DNA of 64,000 nt from a virus. Under the pieces are notes generated by a model, which saw only the letters and a list, made by a program, of their open reading frames with translations, did no database searches and was not told the DNA's origin. The position numbers and the translations under genes were made by a program. Each line of letters begins with the position of its first letter. Position 1 is the stretch's first letter. Of this stretch, positions 8,092-16,310 are shown one piece after another. The DNA lies in the IMG/VR virus record IMGVR_UViG_3300024252_000004, positions 62,001 through 126,000 of that record, one strand, 5' to 3'.

Positions 8092-8849
8092 AGAAAGTTA
8101 TTTTAACAAATCCTTTAAAGAGCAAAAAGCTTTTTAAAAAACAGGCACGAGCTTTATCGAAAGAATACAAGTATCTATTTTTAAACGCAACTAAGGACGA
8201 GGTTTTTTTTCAAAAGAAAAAAAGGAAAATGTTTGGTTCTTTGCTTGTTCCGGATGGTGATAGTCATTTTCCCAAGGCTCACGATAGATATCAATATGCC
8301 ACCTTTCTGCTTGCAACCATTTATTTGAAAGAAAAAAGAGTGGCGGTAGACGTTGGGGCTCATGTTGGTTTCATGTCAAGAGCAATGTCCGAAATATTCA
8401 ACACAACAATTTCTATCGAGCCAGATCAAAGAAATTATCAGTGCCTTCAGCTTAACTGCCCCAAAGTTCTTCACATCAATGAGGCTGTAGGAACAGGTAA
8501 GGAAACCGGTTCAATAGTCTCTCATATAGAGAATACCGGCATGAATTATTTTGAAGAAGGCAGTGATGGTATGCAGACTTGCAGGATTGACGATTTGATA
8601 GAAGAAACAGATCAGGTTGATCTAATCAAATTCGATATCCAAGGTTTTGAGTATAAGGCTCTACTTGGAGCAGCAAAGACTATTGAAAAATGGATGCCTA
8701 TATTAATAGTGGAAGTTTCTATGGGTAATGGAGAATTTCATGATATAGAAGAAATACGAGAATTGTTATTTAATTTAGGATATGTAGAAGAGCTGAAATT
8801 TGGAAAGGATTGCCTGTATGTTCCGAAAGGAAAATCATTAAGGATATAA
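8088..8849 (+). CDS. FkbM-family SAM methyltransferase
   Basis: At 253 residues it has the FkbM-type Rossmann methyltransferase pattern: VAVDVGAHVGFMS (85-97) as the SAM loop, ISIEPDQRNYQCLQLN as the acidic second strand, a CRIDDL segment and the diagnostic LIKFDIQGFEYKAL (179-192). FkbM enzymes O-methylate hydroxyls of sugars or polyketides, so sugar methylation of the glycan is the natural guess here. It overlaps the previous gene by four bases. A lysine-rich N-terminal 50 residues precedes the fold. Confidence 0.85.
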   Translation: MKKVILTNPLKSKKLFKKQARALSKEYKYLFLNATKDEVFFQKKKRKMFGSLLVPDGDSHFPKAHDRYQYATFLLATIYLKEKRVAVDVGAHVGFMSRAMSEIFNTTISIEPDQRNYQCLQLNCPKVLHINEAVGTGKETGSIVSHIENTGMNYFEEGSDGMQTCRIDDLIEETDQVDLIKFDIQGFEYKALLGAAKTIEKWMPILIVEVSMGNGEFHDIEEIRELLFNLGYVEELKFGKDCLYVPKGKSLRI

Positions 8850-8850
8850 A

Positions 8851-9789
8851 GTGAAGAAGACAAGGATTGACATAGTTTATGCTAAAAGAAAATCGACTGC
8901 AATAGATAGTATTCCTTGGGTTGAGGGACTTTCAGAATATCTGAAAATCGATCCTGAGATTACAGTATCTTGCGCTCTTGATGGAACACCTGAAGCAGAT
9001 TTAATTATATCTCCAATGGGAACTGGGCATAACCACTCAAAAAGCTCTCGTGCCCTTAGTGATGTCATTAAGAATTCATCTTGCCCTAAGCTTATCGTGA
9101 CTAAAGGAATATTCTCCGGATGGGGGAATATGACAATGACTTTTTCGTATATTGATAGCGGAGGACACATCAATCTTTTTCCAAAAAAAAGGATGATGCA
9201 ACCGGAACATATTAGAAGATTGATAAAGAGAAAACCTACAGGTTTCTCCATACAGCCATGGAAAAGAAATGGGGACTATTTTCTCTTTTGTGCTCAGAAT
9301 AGTCGCCCTCCATATTTCTCATATTATTATAACATAAGTTACAATACTTGGGCGTATAATTGTATACAGCATTTGTTAAAGAAGACAGATGAAAAGATTA
9401 TATATAGATTCCATCCAAGGAAATATCACCAGAATGAGAATTTGAGGTTCGGCAAAAGATTAACAGAATTATCTGATAGGATAGAAGTCTCTCCGTTTGA
9501 AAAGTCATTACAAGATGATTTTGAAGGAGCGAAGAAGGTGTTTACCTACAACTCTGGCGTTGCGATCAAATCAGTTTTCGCAGGAATCCCAACAGTGGTA
9601 GGGTGCAGATATTTTACAGGTCCAACAGCAGTGGTTGGATACGAAAATTTCAAAAAAAATTTAAGGCCGAATAGAACCGAATGGTTTTACAGACTAGCTC
9701 ATACAACTTGGTCCAACAAGGAAGTTCTTGATGGAAAAGCAAACTCATATATTTATGAGCTTGGAATGAAAAAAGATTTTAAAAGGTAA
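8851..9789 (+). CDS. GT-B capsule-type (KpsC/KpsS-like) transferase, paralogue 1
   Basis: This is the first of six related proteins in the cluster. Shared landmarks are a 'PW+..GDY.L' turn (here QPWKRNGDYFLF, 135-146), a basic IIYRFHPR strand (183-190), and a TYNSGVAIKSVFAGIPTVV helix (232-250). A conserved C-terminal block, RPNRTEWFYRLAHTTW, follows. The RxHP and N-S-x-x-x-(E/A)-A-x-x-G-x-P pattern resembles Capsule_synth proteins such as the Kdo transferases KpsC and KpsS. With CMP-Kdo made in the same cluster, a Kdo-type donor is plausible but inferred. The start is GTG at 8851, one base after the previous stop. Confidence 0.6.
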   Translation: MKKTRIDIVYAKRKSTAIDSIPWVEGLSEYLKIDPEITVSCALDGTPEADLIISPMGTGHNHSKSSRALSDVIKNSSCPKLIVTKGIFSGWGNMTMTFSYIDSGGHINLFPKKRMMQPEHIRRLIKRKPTGFSIQPWKRNGDYFLFCAQNSRPPYFSYYYNISYNTWAYNCIQHLLKKTDEKIIYRFHPRKYHQNENLRFGKRLTELSDRIEVSPFEKSLQDDFEGAKKVFTYNSGVAIKSVFAGIPTVVGCRYFTGPTAVVGYENFKKNLRPNRTEWFYRLAHTTWSNKEVLDGKANSYIYELGMKKDFKR

Positions 9790-9792
9790 ATC

Positions 9793-10401
9793 ATGGCAAA
9801 TAGATATGGAAATGTAACTAAAACTATCGCAGAATACGAGCCCCTTACTATCTGTGAGATTGGAACCTTCAGTGGGAGAAGAGCAATCTCTATGCTATTG
9901 GCGGCCCTTAAGTATAATAACGGTGTAAGCTATATAGGATACGATTTATTCGAAGAAGCTTCCGATGAAACTGATACTGAAGAATTCAACGGTAAAACTA
10001 CGAGAACAGAGGTGAGTAAGGTTAAAGAAGTCATCGAGAATAAGGTAACAAGAAAAGTTCGAAAAAATAAGAATGGAGACTTCGAGGTTGAACTTGTTAA
10101 AGGCAATACAAATGATGTTCTGCGTAAAGGGAAATATGATTTTGTATATATTGATGGAGGGCATCACATAGATACTATTAGACACGACTATTCCAAAGTC
10201 AGGCGCAGTAAGGTAATCATTTTTGATGACTATTATGATTGCGATGACAAAGATCTTCTTGCAAAAAGAACAGAGAAATTTGGATGCAATAATCTTATCC
10301 ATGAGCTTATGGAAGATCAGGAACTTCAAGTTTCTATCATGCCACTTTATGATACAAGCGGCGAATTCTATACCAAGCAGGTTTTGGTTATAAGAAAGTG
10401 A
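9793..10401 (+). CDS. Class I SAM methyltransferase (Methyltransf_24-like)
   Basis: The 202-residue protein has the SAM-binding loop CEIGTFSGRRAI (21-32), the acidic strand IGYDLFEE (48-55) and the characteristic FVYIDGGHH (117-125), followed by IIFDDYYDC. This pattern is that of Methyltransf_24 proteins found in glycan clusters. It sits between two GT-B paralogues, starting three bases after one and overlapping the other by four. A role in methylating a sugar is inferred from context. Confidence 0.8.
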   Translation: MANRYGNVTKTIAEYEPLTICEIGTFSGRRAISMLLAALKYNNGVSYIGYDLFEEASDETDTEEFNGKTTRTEVSKVKEVIENKVTRKVRKNKNGDFEVELVKGNTNDVLRKGKYDFVYIDGGHHIDTIRHDYSKVRRSKVIIFDDYYDCDDKDLLAKRTEKFGCNNLIHELMEDQELQVSIMPLYDTSGEFYTKQVLVIRK

Positions 10402-11297
10402 AAATCATCCTTTACAAGAGAAGAAAGAAGGAGCCGATGATTGATATCATTTATCCTATGCTGATGGAATCGATGTCCTCTCTTGAGAAGGATTTTCAGG
10501 TCAAATACGAGGATGAATACGAAGTCTCCGACATAGCTATTACTTATGGATTACACAAATACGCTACTAAAGGCGGAAGAGTAAGGAAAGCTATTTTTGA
10601 TGGGCAAGAGAAAGCCGGCAAAGATATGCTGATTATGGAGCGAGGGTTTCTAAAGCGTAGCGATTATTTTTCGCTTGGATTTAGCAACGTAAATGGTAGA
10701 GCTGAATTCTATAACCACAAAAGTCCATCAGATAGGTACAAGGAGCTAGGCATAGAACTATCCCCCTGGCGCGTTAAGGAAGACGGAATTATTCTATTAT
10801 GTGGCCAAGTAGCCTGGGACACCAATGTTCAGCACATCAATTATACAAAAGAGAAAAGTAAGAGTAAGATGATTAAAGGTTATCTTAATTGGCTTAGAGA
10901 TACTGCAATTTATTTGTCAGAAACTTACGACAAAGATGTTATTTTCAGACCTCATCCTTTATTCGCAAAGCCAAGTCTTTACAAAGAGGCTTTAGCTGGA
11001 GTTAATATAGGTTGGTCCGACAGGTCATTGGAGAAAGATCTTAAGGATTCTTATGTATGCGTTGCTTTTAATTCGAATACCTTAGTTGACGCAGCAATTA
11101 TGGGTGTACCGATTGTAGCTTTCGATAGAGGTTCTATGGCTTATCCTATTTCCAACAATATGAAAAAACTAAATAAATTGAAGCTCTACAAAAGAGAGCA
11201 ACTCCTTTTTGATATAGCATACTCTCAGTGGAATTCAAATGAAATTCTCAAAGGAATTCCATGGCAGAGGCTTAAGAAATCAAGGTATGACTCCTAA
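10398..11297 (+). CDS. GT-B capsule-type transferase, paralogue 2
   Basis: A 299-residue member of the six-protein family. It has an ERGFLKRSDYF segment (81-91), SPSDRYKELGIELSPW (109-124), VIFRPHP (181-187) and VAFNSNTLVDAAIMGVPIV (222-240), then the C-terminal LLFDIAYSQWNSNEILKG block. The RPHP plus NSN pair marks the presumed donor-binding cleft of KpsC/KpsS-like transferases. The start is GTG at 10398 inside the previous gene (four-base overlap). Its 3' end overlaps the 3' end of the next, convergent gene by 18 bases, so no terminator separates them. Confidence 0.6.
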   Translation: MKIILYKRRKKEPMIDIIYPMLMESMSSLEKDFQVKYEDEYEVSDIAITYGLHKYATKGGRVRKAIFDGQEKAGKDMLIMERGFLKRSDYFSLGFSNVNGRAEFYNHKSPSDRYKELGIELSPWRVKEDGIILLCGQVAWDTNVQHINYTKEKSKSKMIKGYLNWLRDTAIYLSETYDKDVIFRPHPLFAKPSLYKEALAGVNIGWSDRSLEKDLKDSYVCVAFNSNTLVDAAIMGVPIVAFDRGSMAYPISNNMKKLNKLKLYKREQLLFDIAYSQWNSNEILKGIPWQRLKKSRYDS

Positions 11298-12314
11298 TCT
11301 GCGAGCTTTTTTCTTAGAGTAATCTCCATTATCATTTAGCCGACTACGGAATCGATCCCATACGATTCCGTTTTTCATTTCATCACAGTTCCAACAGCTA
11401 TAAGCTAAGTTGTACAGCCACTGATCTCTATTTGGAAATTTTGGTGTAAGGATTTTGCTATAATTATGATTGGCAACAGGATATGTTAAACAGTCTTTGT
11501 TATCGGTAAAGATTGGGACGCCATTGATGACCGCCACAATAGTTGACGAAGATGTCATAGTAATGCAGGCGATAGCGCGCTCTGTTTCCTCAAGCATTGT
11601 GGTATTGTTAATAATTGATGGATGTCTGCCTATAATTCCTCCAGAGAACGTTATATTATTAACTCCGAGAAATTTTTTCCAGTGTCTTGATCTGTGAGTG
11701 ATTTCATCTCCACCTGGATGAAACCTGAGTCTAATCGGGAAATCGGTTTTCATTCTAATTTCTTTGATAGTATTTCTCAGCCATTTGTCTGCGTCATAAT
11801 TTCGAGTAGACCATCCGCGACCACGTTTATTGTCACTATTAAGACATATGAGAATATGATCACCTTCTTTACGATAGGGTTTTAGTACAATATTTTTCTC
11901 TTTACTAATTTTATCCCAACGATCTGATGGAGAGCCTTCATTAAAGTAGTAACCATCGCTTGGATACACAGAAGTATGAGAGACTCTAAGGTAATGAAGT
12001 GGATCAATTTGATTTTTCGGAAGATTGGTGCCGGCATATTTTAGCGGATCAGCATCAATGAATATACATTTTTTGCCGCGCGCCAAGTGAGCTTTAAATA
12101 CTTTTTTTCGCACACTTTGGGTATACCCAAGATTTTGCCCATAAAAGCCAAAGATAAGAGCGATGTCGCAGTTTCTATATTCTGGTTTATTTACGATAAT
12201 TGCTCTATCTTCAGACTTCCTAACACCTTCTGCAAAGCTATGCAAAATTCGTCTTTTTGAGTCAGTGGATGAGTTACCAACCGTTTCTAAAAAAATCCCA
12301 ACTTTCAGTCTCAC
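11280..12314 (-). CDS. GT-B capsule-type transferase, paralogue 3 (minus strand)
   Basis: The longest member of the family at 344 residues. It shows KCIFIDADP (82-90), EGSPSDRWDKI (126-136), RLRFHPGG (195-202), a T-SSSTIVAVINGVPIF stretch where the others have NSN, and the C-terminal RDQWLYNLAYSCWNCDEM block. The missing asparagine (TMTSSS instead of FNSN) may alter donor binding. It starts with GTG at 12314, preceded on its own strand by GGAG. That initiation region is part of a perfect 22-base tandem duplication (12305-12348). It is the first minus-strand gene in a long + strand operon. Confidence 0.6.
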   Translation of the reverse strand: MRLKVGIFLETVGNSSTDSKRRILHSFAEGVRKSEDRAIIVNKPEYRNCDIALIFGFYGQNLGYTQSVRKKVFKAHLARGKKCIFIDADPLKYAGTNLPKNQIDPLHYLRVSHTSVYPSDGYYFNEGSPSDRWDKISKEKNIVLKPYRKEGDHILICLNSDNKRGRGWSTRNYDADKWLRNTIKEIRMKTDFPIRLRFHPGGDEITHRSRHWKKFLGVNNITFSGGIIGRHPSIINNTTMLEETERAIACITMTSSSTIVAVINGVPIFTDNKDCLTYPVANHNYSKILTPKFPNRDQWLYNLAYSCWNCDEMKNGIVWDRFRSRLNDNGDYSKKKARRLGVIP

Positions 12315-12348
12315 GTTAATTCTCCGTCAGTCTCACGTTAATTCTCCG
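12305..12348. repeat. Perfect 22-base tandem duplication of a translation start region
   Basis: The unit TCAGTCTCACGTTAATTCTC plus CG occurs twice head to tail (12305-12326 and 12327-12348). Read on the minus strand each copy contains GGAG, a seven-base spacer and GTG AGA CTG. The copy nearer the gene starts the 344-residue transferase. The other would start a six-codon reading frame (M R L T E N) that stops just before the second GTG. Confidence 0.85.
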
Positions 12349-12368
12349 TCGCTACTATTATACTTTTA

Positions 12369-12376
12369 TATAAATA
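12369..12376 (+). promoter_or_regulatory. TATAAATA box, possible T4-type late promoter
   Basis: TATAAATA, the T4 late promoter consensus, lies 17 bases before the ATG at 12393, in one of the few gaps where a new + strand transcript would be needed, after a minus-strand gene. The region is AT-rich, so a chance match is possible. An AAGGAA ribosome-binding site follows. Confidence 0.25.
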
Positions 12377-12392
12377 TAAGGAAGCCTACCTA

Positions 12393-13148
12393 ATGAGAAA
12401 CATATTATTAACATTTAGTGACTCATACATTGAAAATGCAAAGGCTATGCTATCATCCATATATACTCACTCCAAAAATATTAGGCTAATTTTGTATATA
12501 ATCAACGCTTCTGAAGAAAACAGGAAGAGCCTTGAAGAGGAGTTTGAGCTGCTTAGAGCATTGCGTAATGACATACTCATAGAAGAGAATTATATATTCA
12601 AAGATTTGGATGAGTCAATCAATAAGAGACATAAGACTAAAGAATACAGCGAGCTAATGGCTTACTCTGCGAACTTAAGATTCTTAGTAATATACAAATT
12701 GCTAAAGTCAAGAGAGCTTTTAGATTTGATTTATTTGGATACTGATTCTATTTTAAATAAGGATATCGAATTGTTTTATGAAGATGTTAAGGGCTACGAT
12801 ATTGCTTTCCGACTAAGGGAAGGCGCAAGTAAAACTAAAGGGGCACTAAGTGGTGTATTGTATTTTAAGAATTCAGATAAAATTCTTGAATTTACAAAGA
12901 CCTTAAAAAAGGAAGTCTCAAAGGCCGGAGTTCTTAAGTGGTATTCGGATCAGATAGCGCTAAGAGGAACTTTTTATAAAAACAGAGAGTTTGTCAATCA
13001 TTATCAGCTTTTAGATAAACATATAGATTGGATGTTAAATGATGACAGTATAATCTGGGTTGGAAAAGGTGCGTTCAAAGATTTTGAAAAGTACGTCGAG
13101 GTAAAGGAATGTTATCTTGAGAAATATCAAGAATTAATTAAGGAGTAA
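12393..13148 (+). CDS. GT-A glycosyltransferase (GT8-like)
   Basis: The 251-residue protein starts with MRNILLTFSDSYIENAKAML, resembling the N-terminus of GT8 galactosyl/glucosyltransferases. It has a D-x-D as LIYLDTDSIL (112-121; D116, D118), and later a GVLYFKN strand and WYSDQIAL helix that fit the acceptor side of GT8. It reopens + strand transcription after the minus-strand transferase. AT content is higher than in the genes before it. The sugar is unknown. Confidence 0.72.
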   Translation: MRNILLTFSDSYIENAKAMLSSIYTHSKNIRLILYIINASEENRKSLEEEFELLRALRNDILIEENYIFKDLDESINKRHKTKEYSELMAYSANLRFLVIYKLLKSRELLDLIYLDTDSILNKDIELFYEDVKGYDIAFRLREGASKTKGALSGVLYFKNSDKILEFTKTLKKEVSKAGVLKWYSDQIALRGTFYKNREFVNHYQLLDKHIDWMLNDDSIIWVGKGAFKDFEKYVEVKECYLEKYQELIKE

Positions 13149-13149
13149 A

Positions 13150-13920
13150 GTGTCTATTTTATATATCACATCTTTTAGTGGTCATCTCTATAATCTAACA
13201 GGAAAGAGGCTTATTGAGACCTTTAAGAAAACCAAAACAGAAGGTGACCTTTTTTGTTACGTAGAAGGTATGGACACTTCTTTAATCAATGGCAAAAATA
13301 TTACAGTTGAAGACATGAGCGATAATAGGTTCTATAGAAGATGGTTCGAAGCAAATCTTGATATTATACCTGAAAAATTTGGTGGCAAAGCTACAAAGGA
13401 AAGTAGTTTTCAGGCATTTAAGACTCCAAACTATAGAACTGCGCAGTGGACTAAGAAGATTGCAACAATGAAGTACGCCATGGAAAATTATACGGACCAA
13501 TATGATTACTTTATGTGGGTAGATTGCGATTGCTTTTTTACAAATACGTTTACTGAGCAAGATTTAGTTAAAGCACTTCAAGGAAAGTCATTCGGCTATC
13601 ATCTCGGCAGGGACCGTACCAAGAAAAGGATGGGCGTAGAGACAGGGCTTCTTGGGTTTAAGAACGATAAGTACTCTAAGAAGGCATTATCCAAATGGAT
13701 TAAGAAGTATAATGGTGCTGGATTTAAACAGCACGAATGGTGGAACGATGCACACATGTTTTTTTATGTTCTTGATGCAAACCCTAAGCTTAAGGAGAAA
13801 GGTATAGATTTAGTAACTGATTATGGAGACACAGGTAGGTCAAAATCACACGTCATTATGAGAGGAGACCTTGGTAACTTTTTTGATCATCAAAAAGGAT
13901 ACCACAAACGAAACCTATGA
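13150..13920 (+). CDS. GT-A glycosyltransferase
   Basis: A 256-residue protein beginning ILYITSFSGHLYNLTGKRL, with the metal-binding motif FMWVDCDCFF (121-130; D125, D127) and a GVETGLLGFKN strand typical of GT-A transferases related to the galactosyltransferase GMA12/MNN10 or GT8-like groups. A WWNDAHMFFYVLD segment follows. It starts with GTG at 13150 directly after the previous stop and overlaps the next gene by four bases. Confidence 0.7.
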   Translation: MSILYITSFSGHLYNLTGKRLIETFKKTKTEGDLFCYVEGMDTSLINGKNITVEDMSDNRFYRRWFEANLDIIPEKFGGKATKESSFQAFKTPNYRTAQWTKKIATMKYAMENYTDQYDYFMWVDCDCFFTNTFTEQDLVKALQGKSFGYHLGRDRTKKRMGVETGLLGFKNDKYSKKALSKWIKKYNGAGFKQHEWWNDAHMFFYVLDANPKLKEKGIDLVTDYGDTGRSKSHVIMRGDLGNFFDHQKGYHKRNL

Positions 13921-14729
13921 AATTTTCCGTAAAACATGATAGCGGTTTTAAAGGCGGAATCAGAGATGAGATAAGGGCTTTAAAACCGAGGGTAGTTAAA
14001 AAATTCTCAGACATTAGAGATGATTATCTTTTTGTAAATGGGATGAAAGAAATGATCTCGATCAAAAGGCATACAGGTGGTTTTCCGCAGAACTATATTT
14101 TTGTAGACTCAGGTTATCTTGGTAATTTCAGAGATAAAGTCAAATATACAAGAATGATTCCAAATGCAATGCATCCGCCAGACTACGACGTTCCTCGTGG
14201 AGAAATATTTTCGTTTCTAAGGGGATATGACAAATATTATGAGACGGAGTATCTTAAGATGCTGGAGAATCAGTATGACTACAGTGCATATAATGGCGCC
14301 ATTATTATTCCTCCATCAAGGAAGTATTGTTTTCTTGAAGAGATAGATCCAGTAAGATGGGCTCAGGTTGTTGAATATGTAGAATATTCTTCCTATTTTG
14401 ACTCTTTCTATGTGAGAAAGAAATCTAAAGATAGAGAGGAGCGTATGTTACACAATCCTATCTATAATGATATGAGCGAAAAATCTGCTTTGATTTGTCA
14501 TAGTAGCATTGCTTCGGTAGATGCTCTTCTATATGGAATGCCATTTATTGATTTAGGAGCCGGCCCCCTTGTTCACATGTCTTCAAATAAAAAGAGTTTA
14601 TCGAGAAATAAGTTTCATAGCCAGGAGCAGATAGTCGATGCTCTCAATAAGCTGCTATTTTACCAATGCGTTCCGTTTACTTTTAAAAAGAAGTTACTTG
14701 AGATTATGCATTTTTATGAGTGCCTTTAA
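13917..14729 (+). CDS. GT-B capsule-type transferase, divergent paralogue 4
   Basis: At 270 residues this is the most diverged member of the GT-B family. It keeps NYIFVDSGYLGN, NGAIIIPPSRKYCFLEEIDPVRW and a CHSSIASVDALLYGMPFIDLG block matching the NSN...EAxxxGxP helix of the others. The basic R-x-H-P strand is replaced by FYVRKKSK and the C-terminal 'R..W...L' block is absent. It may be a catalytically different or regulatory member. It begins ATGA-linked to the previous gene and its 3' end overlaps the convergent next gene by 36 bases. Confidence 0.5.
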   Translation: MKFSVKHDSGFKGGIRDEIRALKPRVVKKFSDIRDDYLFVNGMKEMISIKRHTGGFPQNYIFVDSGYLGNFRDKVKYTRMIPNAMHPPDYDVPRGEIFSFLRGYDKYYETEYLKMLENQYDYSAYNGAIIIPPSRKYCFLEEIDPVRWAQVVEYVEYSSYFDSFYVRKKSKDREERMLHNPIYNDMSEKSALICHSSIASVDALLYGMPFIDLGAGPLVHMSSNKKSLSRNKFHSQEQIVDALNKLLFYQCVPFTFKKKLLEIMHFYECL

Positions 14730-15467
14730 GGCCGCTCCACTTGTAAGCTCTTCACGACTGAACTGATTATACATAAGATTTTTGATCCATTCTGTTCTGT
14801 CTGGACGGATAAGTTTTTCAACATTCGAGAGCTTTTGTGCTGATACGAATTTGCTGGCAGCTTCGCCAAGTACGATTGCGGGTGTGCCATGGAAAATAGC
14901 TTCTGTAGCAGCATTGCTGTTATAAGCAACAATACAATGTGCATTTTTAGCGGCATTAACTAAGGATTTTGAACCTTCGTATCTATCTCGAACTATTGGT
15001 CTCGCCCTAATAAGGATGTCCCTATTCGAATATTCCCTGAGTTCGGTAACAGTAGACTCCAGCCATTTTTTGTTATCAAACCCCCAATACCTGCCGGCCT
15101 TTGCGCATGGAGGGACAACAAGAATGTAATCTCCGTTTTTTTTCCAAGATTTAGGCTTAATTTTGATACCTCTACGCCATGAGCTAAAGTCTCTCATCCT
15201 CTCCATTTGAAAAGAATTATAACATACTCGCATCCATTGCTTCTTTCCGTCATCAATAATGTATCCCCTATCGATAAAGAAGTAAGGAATTCCGTAAGCC
15301 TCAAGTTTTATGATTAGCTTCATTCTTCCGAAGCCGGTAAAGGCAACGGTATATCCTTTCTTTTTTAGCTTTACTAAATCTTGTTTGTGTATGTTTGTGA
15401 TGGGAGCATTGGCTCCTTCTGCGAATTCACGAGTGAATCTCGTATCGTCATGGCAAATCAATTTCAT
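14694..15467 (-). CDS. GT-B capsule-type transferase, paralogue 5 (minus strand)
   Basis: A 257-residue protein that is clearly a tandem duplicate of its upstream neighbour, about half identical by eye and of equal length. It starts MKLICHDDTRF and has GIPYFFIDRGY, NSFQMERMRD, DILIRARP (the R-x-H-P position lacks the histidine) and CIVAYNSNAATEAIFHGTPA, then RPDRTEWIKNLMYNQFSREEL. An AGGA ribosome site precedes the ATG at 15467. Its start overlaps the paralogue's stop by one base. It presumably uses the same donor as its twin. Confidence 0.6.
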   Translation of the reverse strand: MKLICHDDTRFTREFAEGANAPITNIHKQDLVKLKKKGYTVAFTGFGRMKLIIKLEAYGIPYFFIDRGYIIDDGKKQWMRVCYNSFQMERMRDFSSWRRGIKIKPKSWKKNGDYILVVPPCAKAGRYWGFDNKKWLESTVTELREYSNRDILIRARPIVRDRYEGSKSLVNAAKNAHCIVAYNSNAATEAIFHGTPAIVLGEAASKFVSAQKLSNVEKLIRPDRTEWIKNLMYNQFSREELTSGAALKALIKMHNLK

Positions 15468-16240
15468 TAGGTTATCCTATGGTATTTAGTTAAAAAGTCT
15501 ATAGCTTCACCGTTTGACAGTTCGTCAACAGTGAATTGGTTACAGAATAAGTTTTTCAACCAAAGCTCTCTATCAGGATAGCAAAGGCTCTCTATGTCTG
15601 AGAGGTCTGTCCTGGCAACAAATTTGCTTGCGGCATCTCCAAGGACGATTGCTGGAACCCCACTAAAGATAGCCTCAGTTGCTGCATTGCTATTATACAC
15701 AACGATGCAGTGAGCATCTTCAAGTGCAGCTAACAATGATGTATCTCCATGATACCTTGCGATTTTATTATCAGGCTTGTACCTTATGATCACTTCTCTA
15801 TCGGAGTTTTTATCAAGATATTTAACAACTCTATTTAGCCATTTATCTTTATCAAATTTATAGAACTCGCTGGTCTTTTTACTTGGAGGACACACCACAA
15901 TTTTAGAGCCCCCTTTTCTCCATGGCTCGGGAGTTACAGGTGAGACGTTTCTCCATCCTTTAATATCTCTCATCTCATTCATCTGAAGGGAGTTGTAGGA
16001 TACACGTATCCAAAATTTTCTTTCCCCAAAAATATAAGCCCTGTCGAGAAAGAAGTATGGAATGCCAAGCTCTTCAAATTTTGATATAAGTTTAAGTCTT
16101 CCAAGTCCCGTAACTACGGCAGTATAACCAGAGCTTTTGATTGCTCTTAAATCCTGTTCGTATAAGTTCATAAGCGGAGCCTTAGCTCCGAACGAGAAAT
16201 GACTTGAGAATTTTTTGTCATCATGGCATATAATCTTCAT
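15467..16240 (-). CDS. GT-B capsule-type transferase, paralogue 6 (minus strand)
   Basis: The tandem twin of the previous gene: MKIICHDDKKF, GIPYFFLDRAY, NSLQMNEMRD, EVIIRYKPD, CIVVYNSNAATEAIFSGVPA, and a C-terminal YPDRELWLKNLFCNQF. I chose the ATG at 16240, which gives 257 residues exactly as in the twin and has GGGTGA in front; the earlier ATG at 16252 adds MGER and lacks a ribosome site. The pair forms a minus-strand mini-operon. Both members lack the histidine of R-x-H-P seen in paralogues 1-3, so they may form a subgroup with a different donor. Confidence 0.6.
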   Translation of the reverse strand: MKIICHDDKKFSSHFSFGAKAPLMNLYEQDLRAIKSSGYTAVVTGLGRLKLISKFEELGIPYFFLDRAYIFGERKFWIRVSYNSLQMNEMRDIKGWRNVSPVTPEPWRKGGSKIVVCPPSKKTSEFYKFDKDKWLNRVVKYLDKNSDREVIIRYKPDNKIARYHGDTSLLAALEDAHCIVVYNSNAATEAIFSGVPAIVLGDAASKFVARTDLSDIESLCYPDRELWLKNLFCNQFTVDELSNGEAIDFLTKYHRIT

Positions 16241-16310
16241 TCGTTCACCCATACTAATTATTTCGATATTAATATGAGATGTAACATAGCTGAAGGAAAT
16301 GAGGCGGCAA

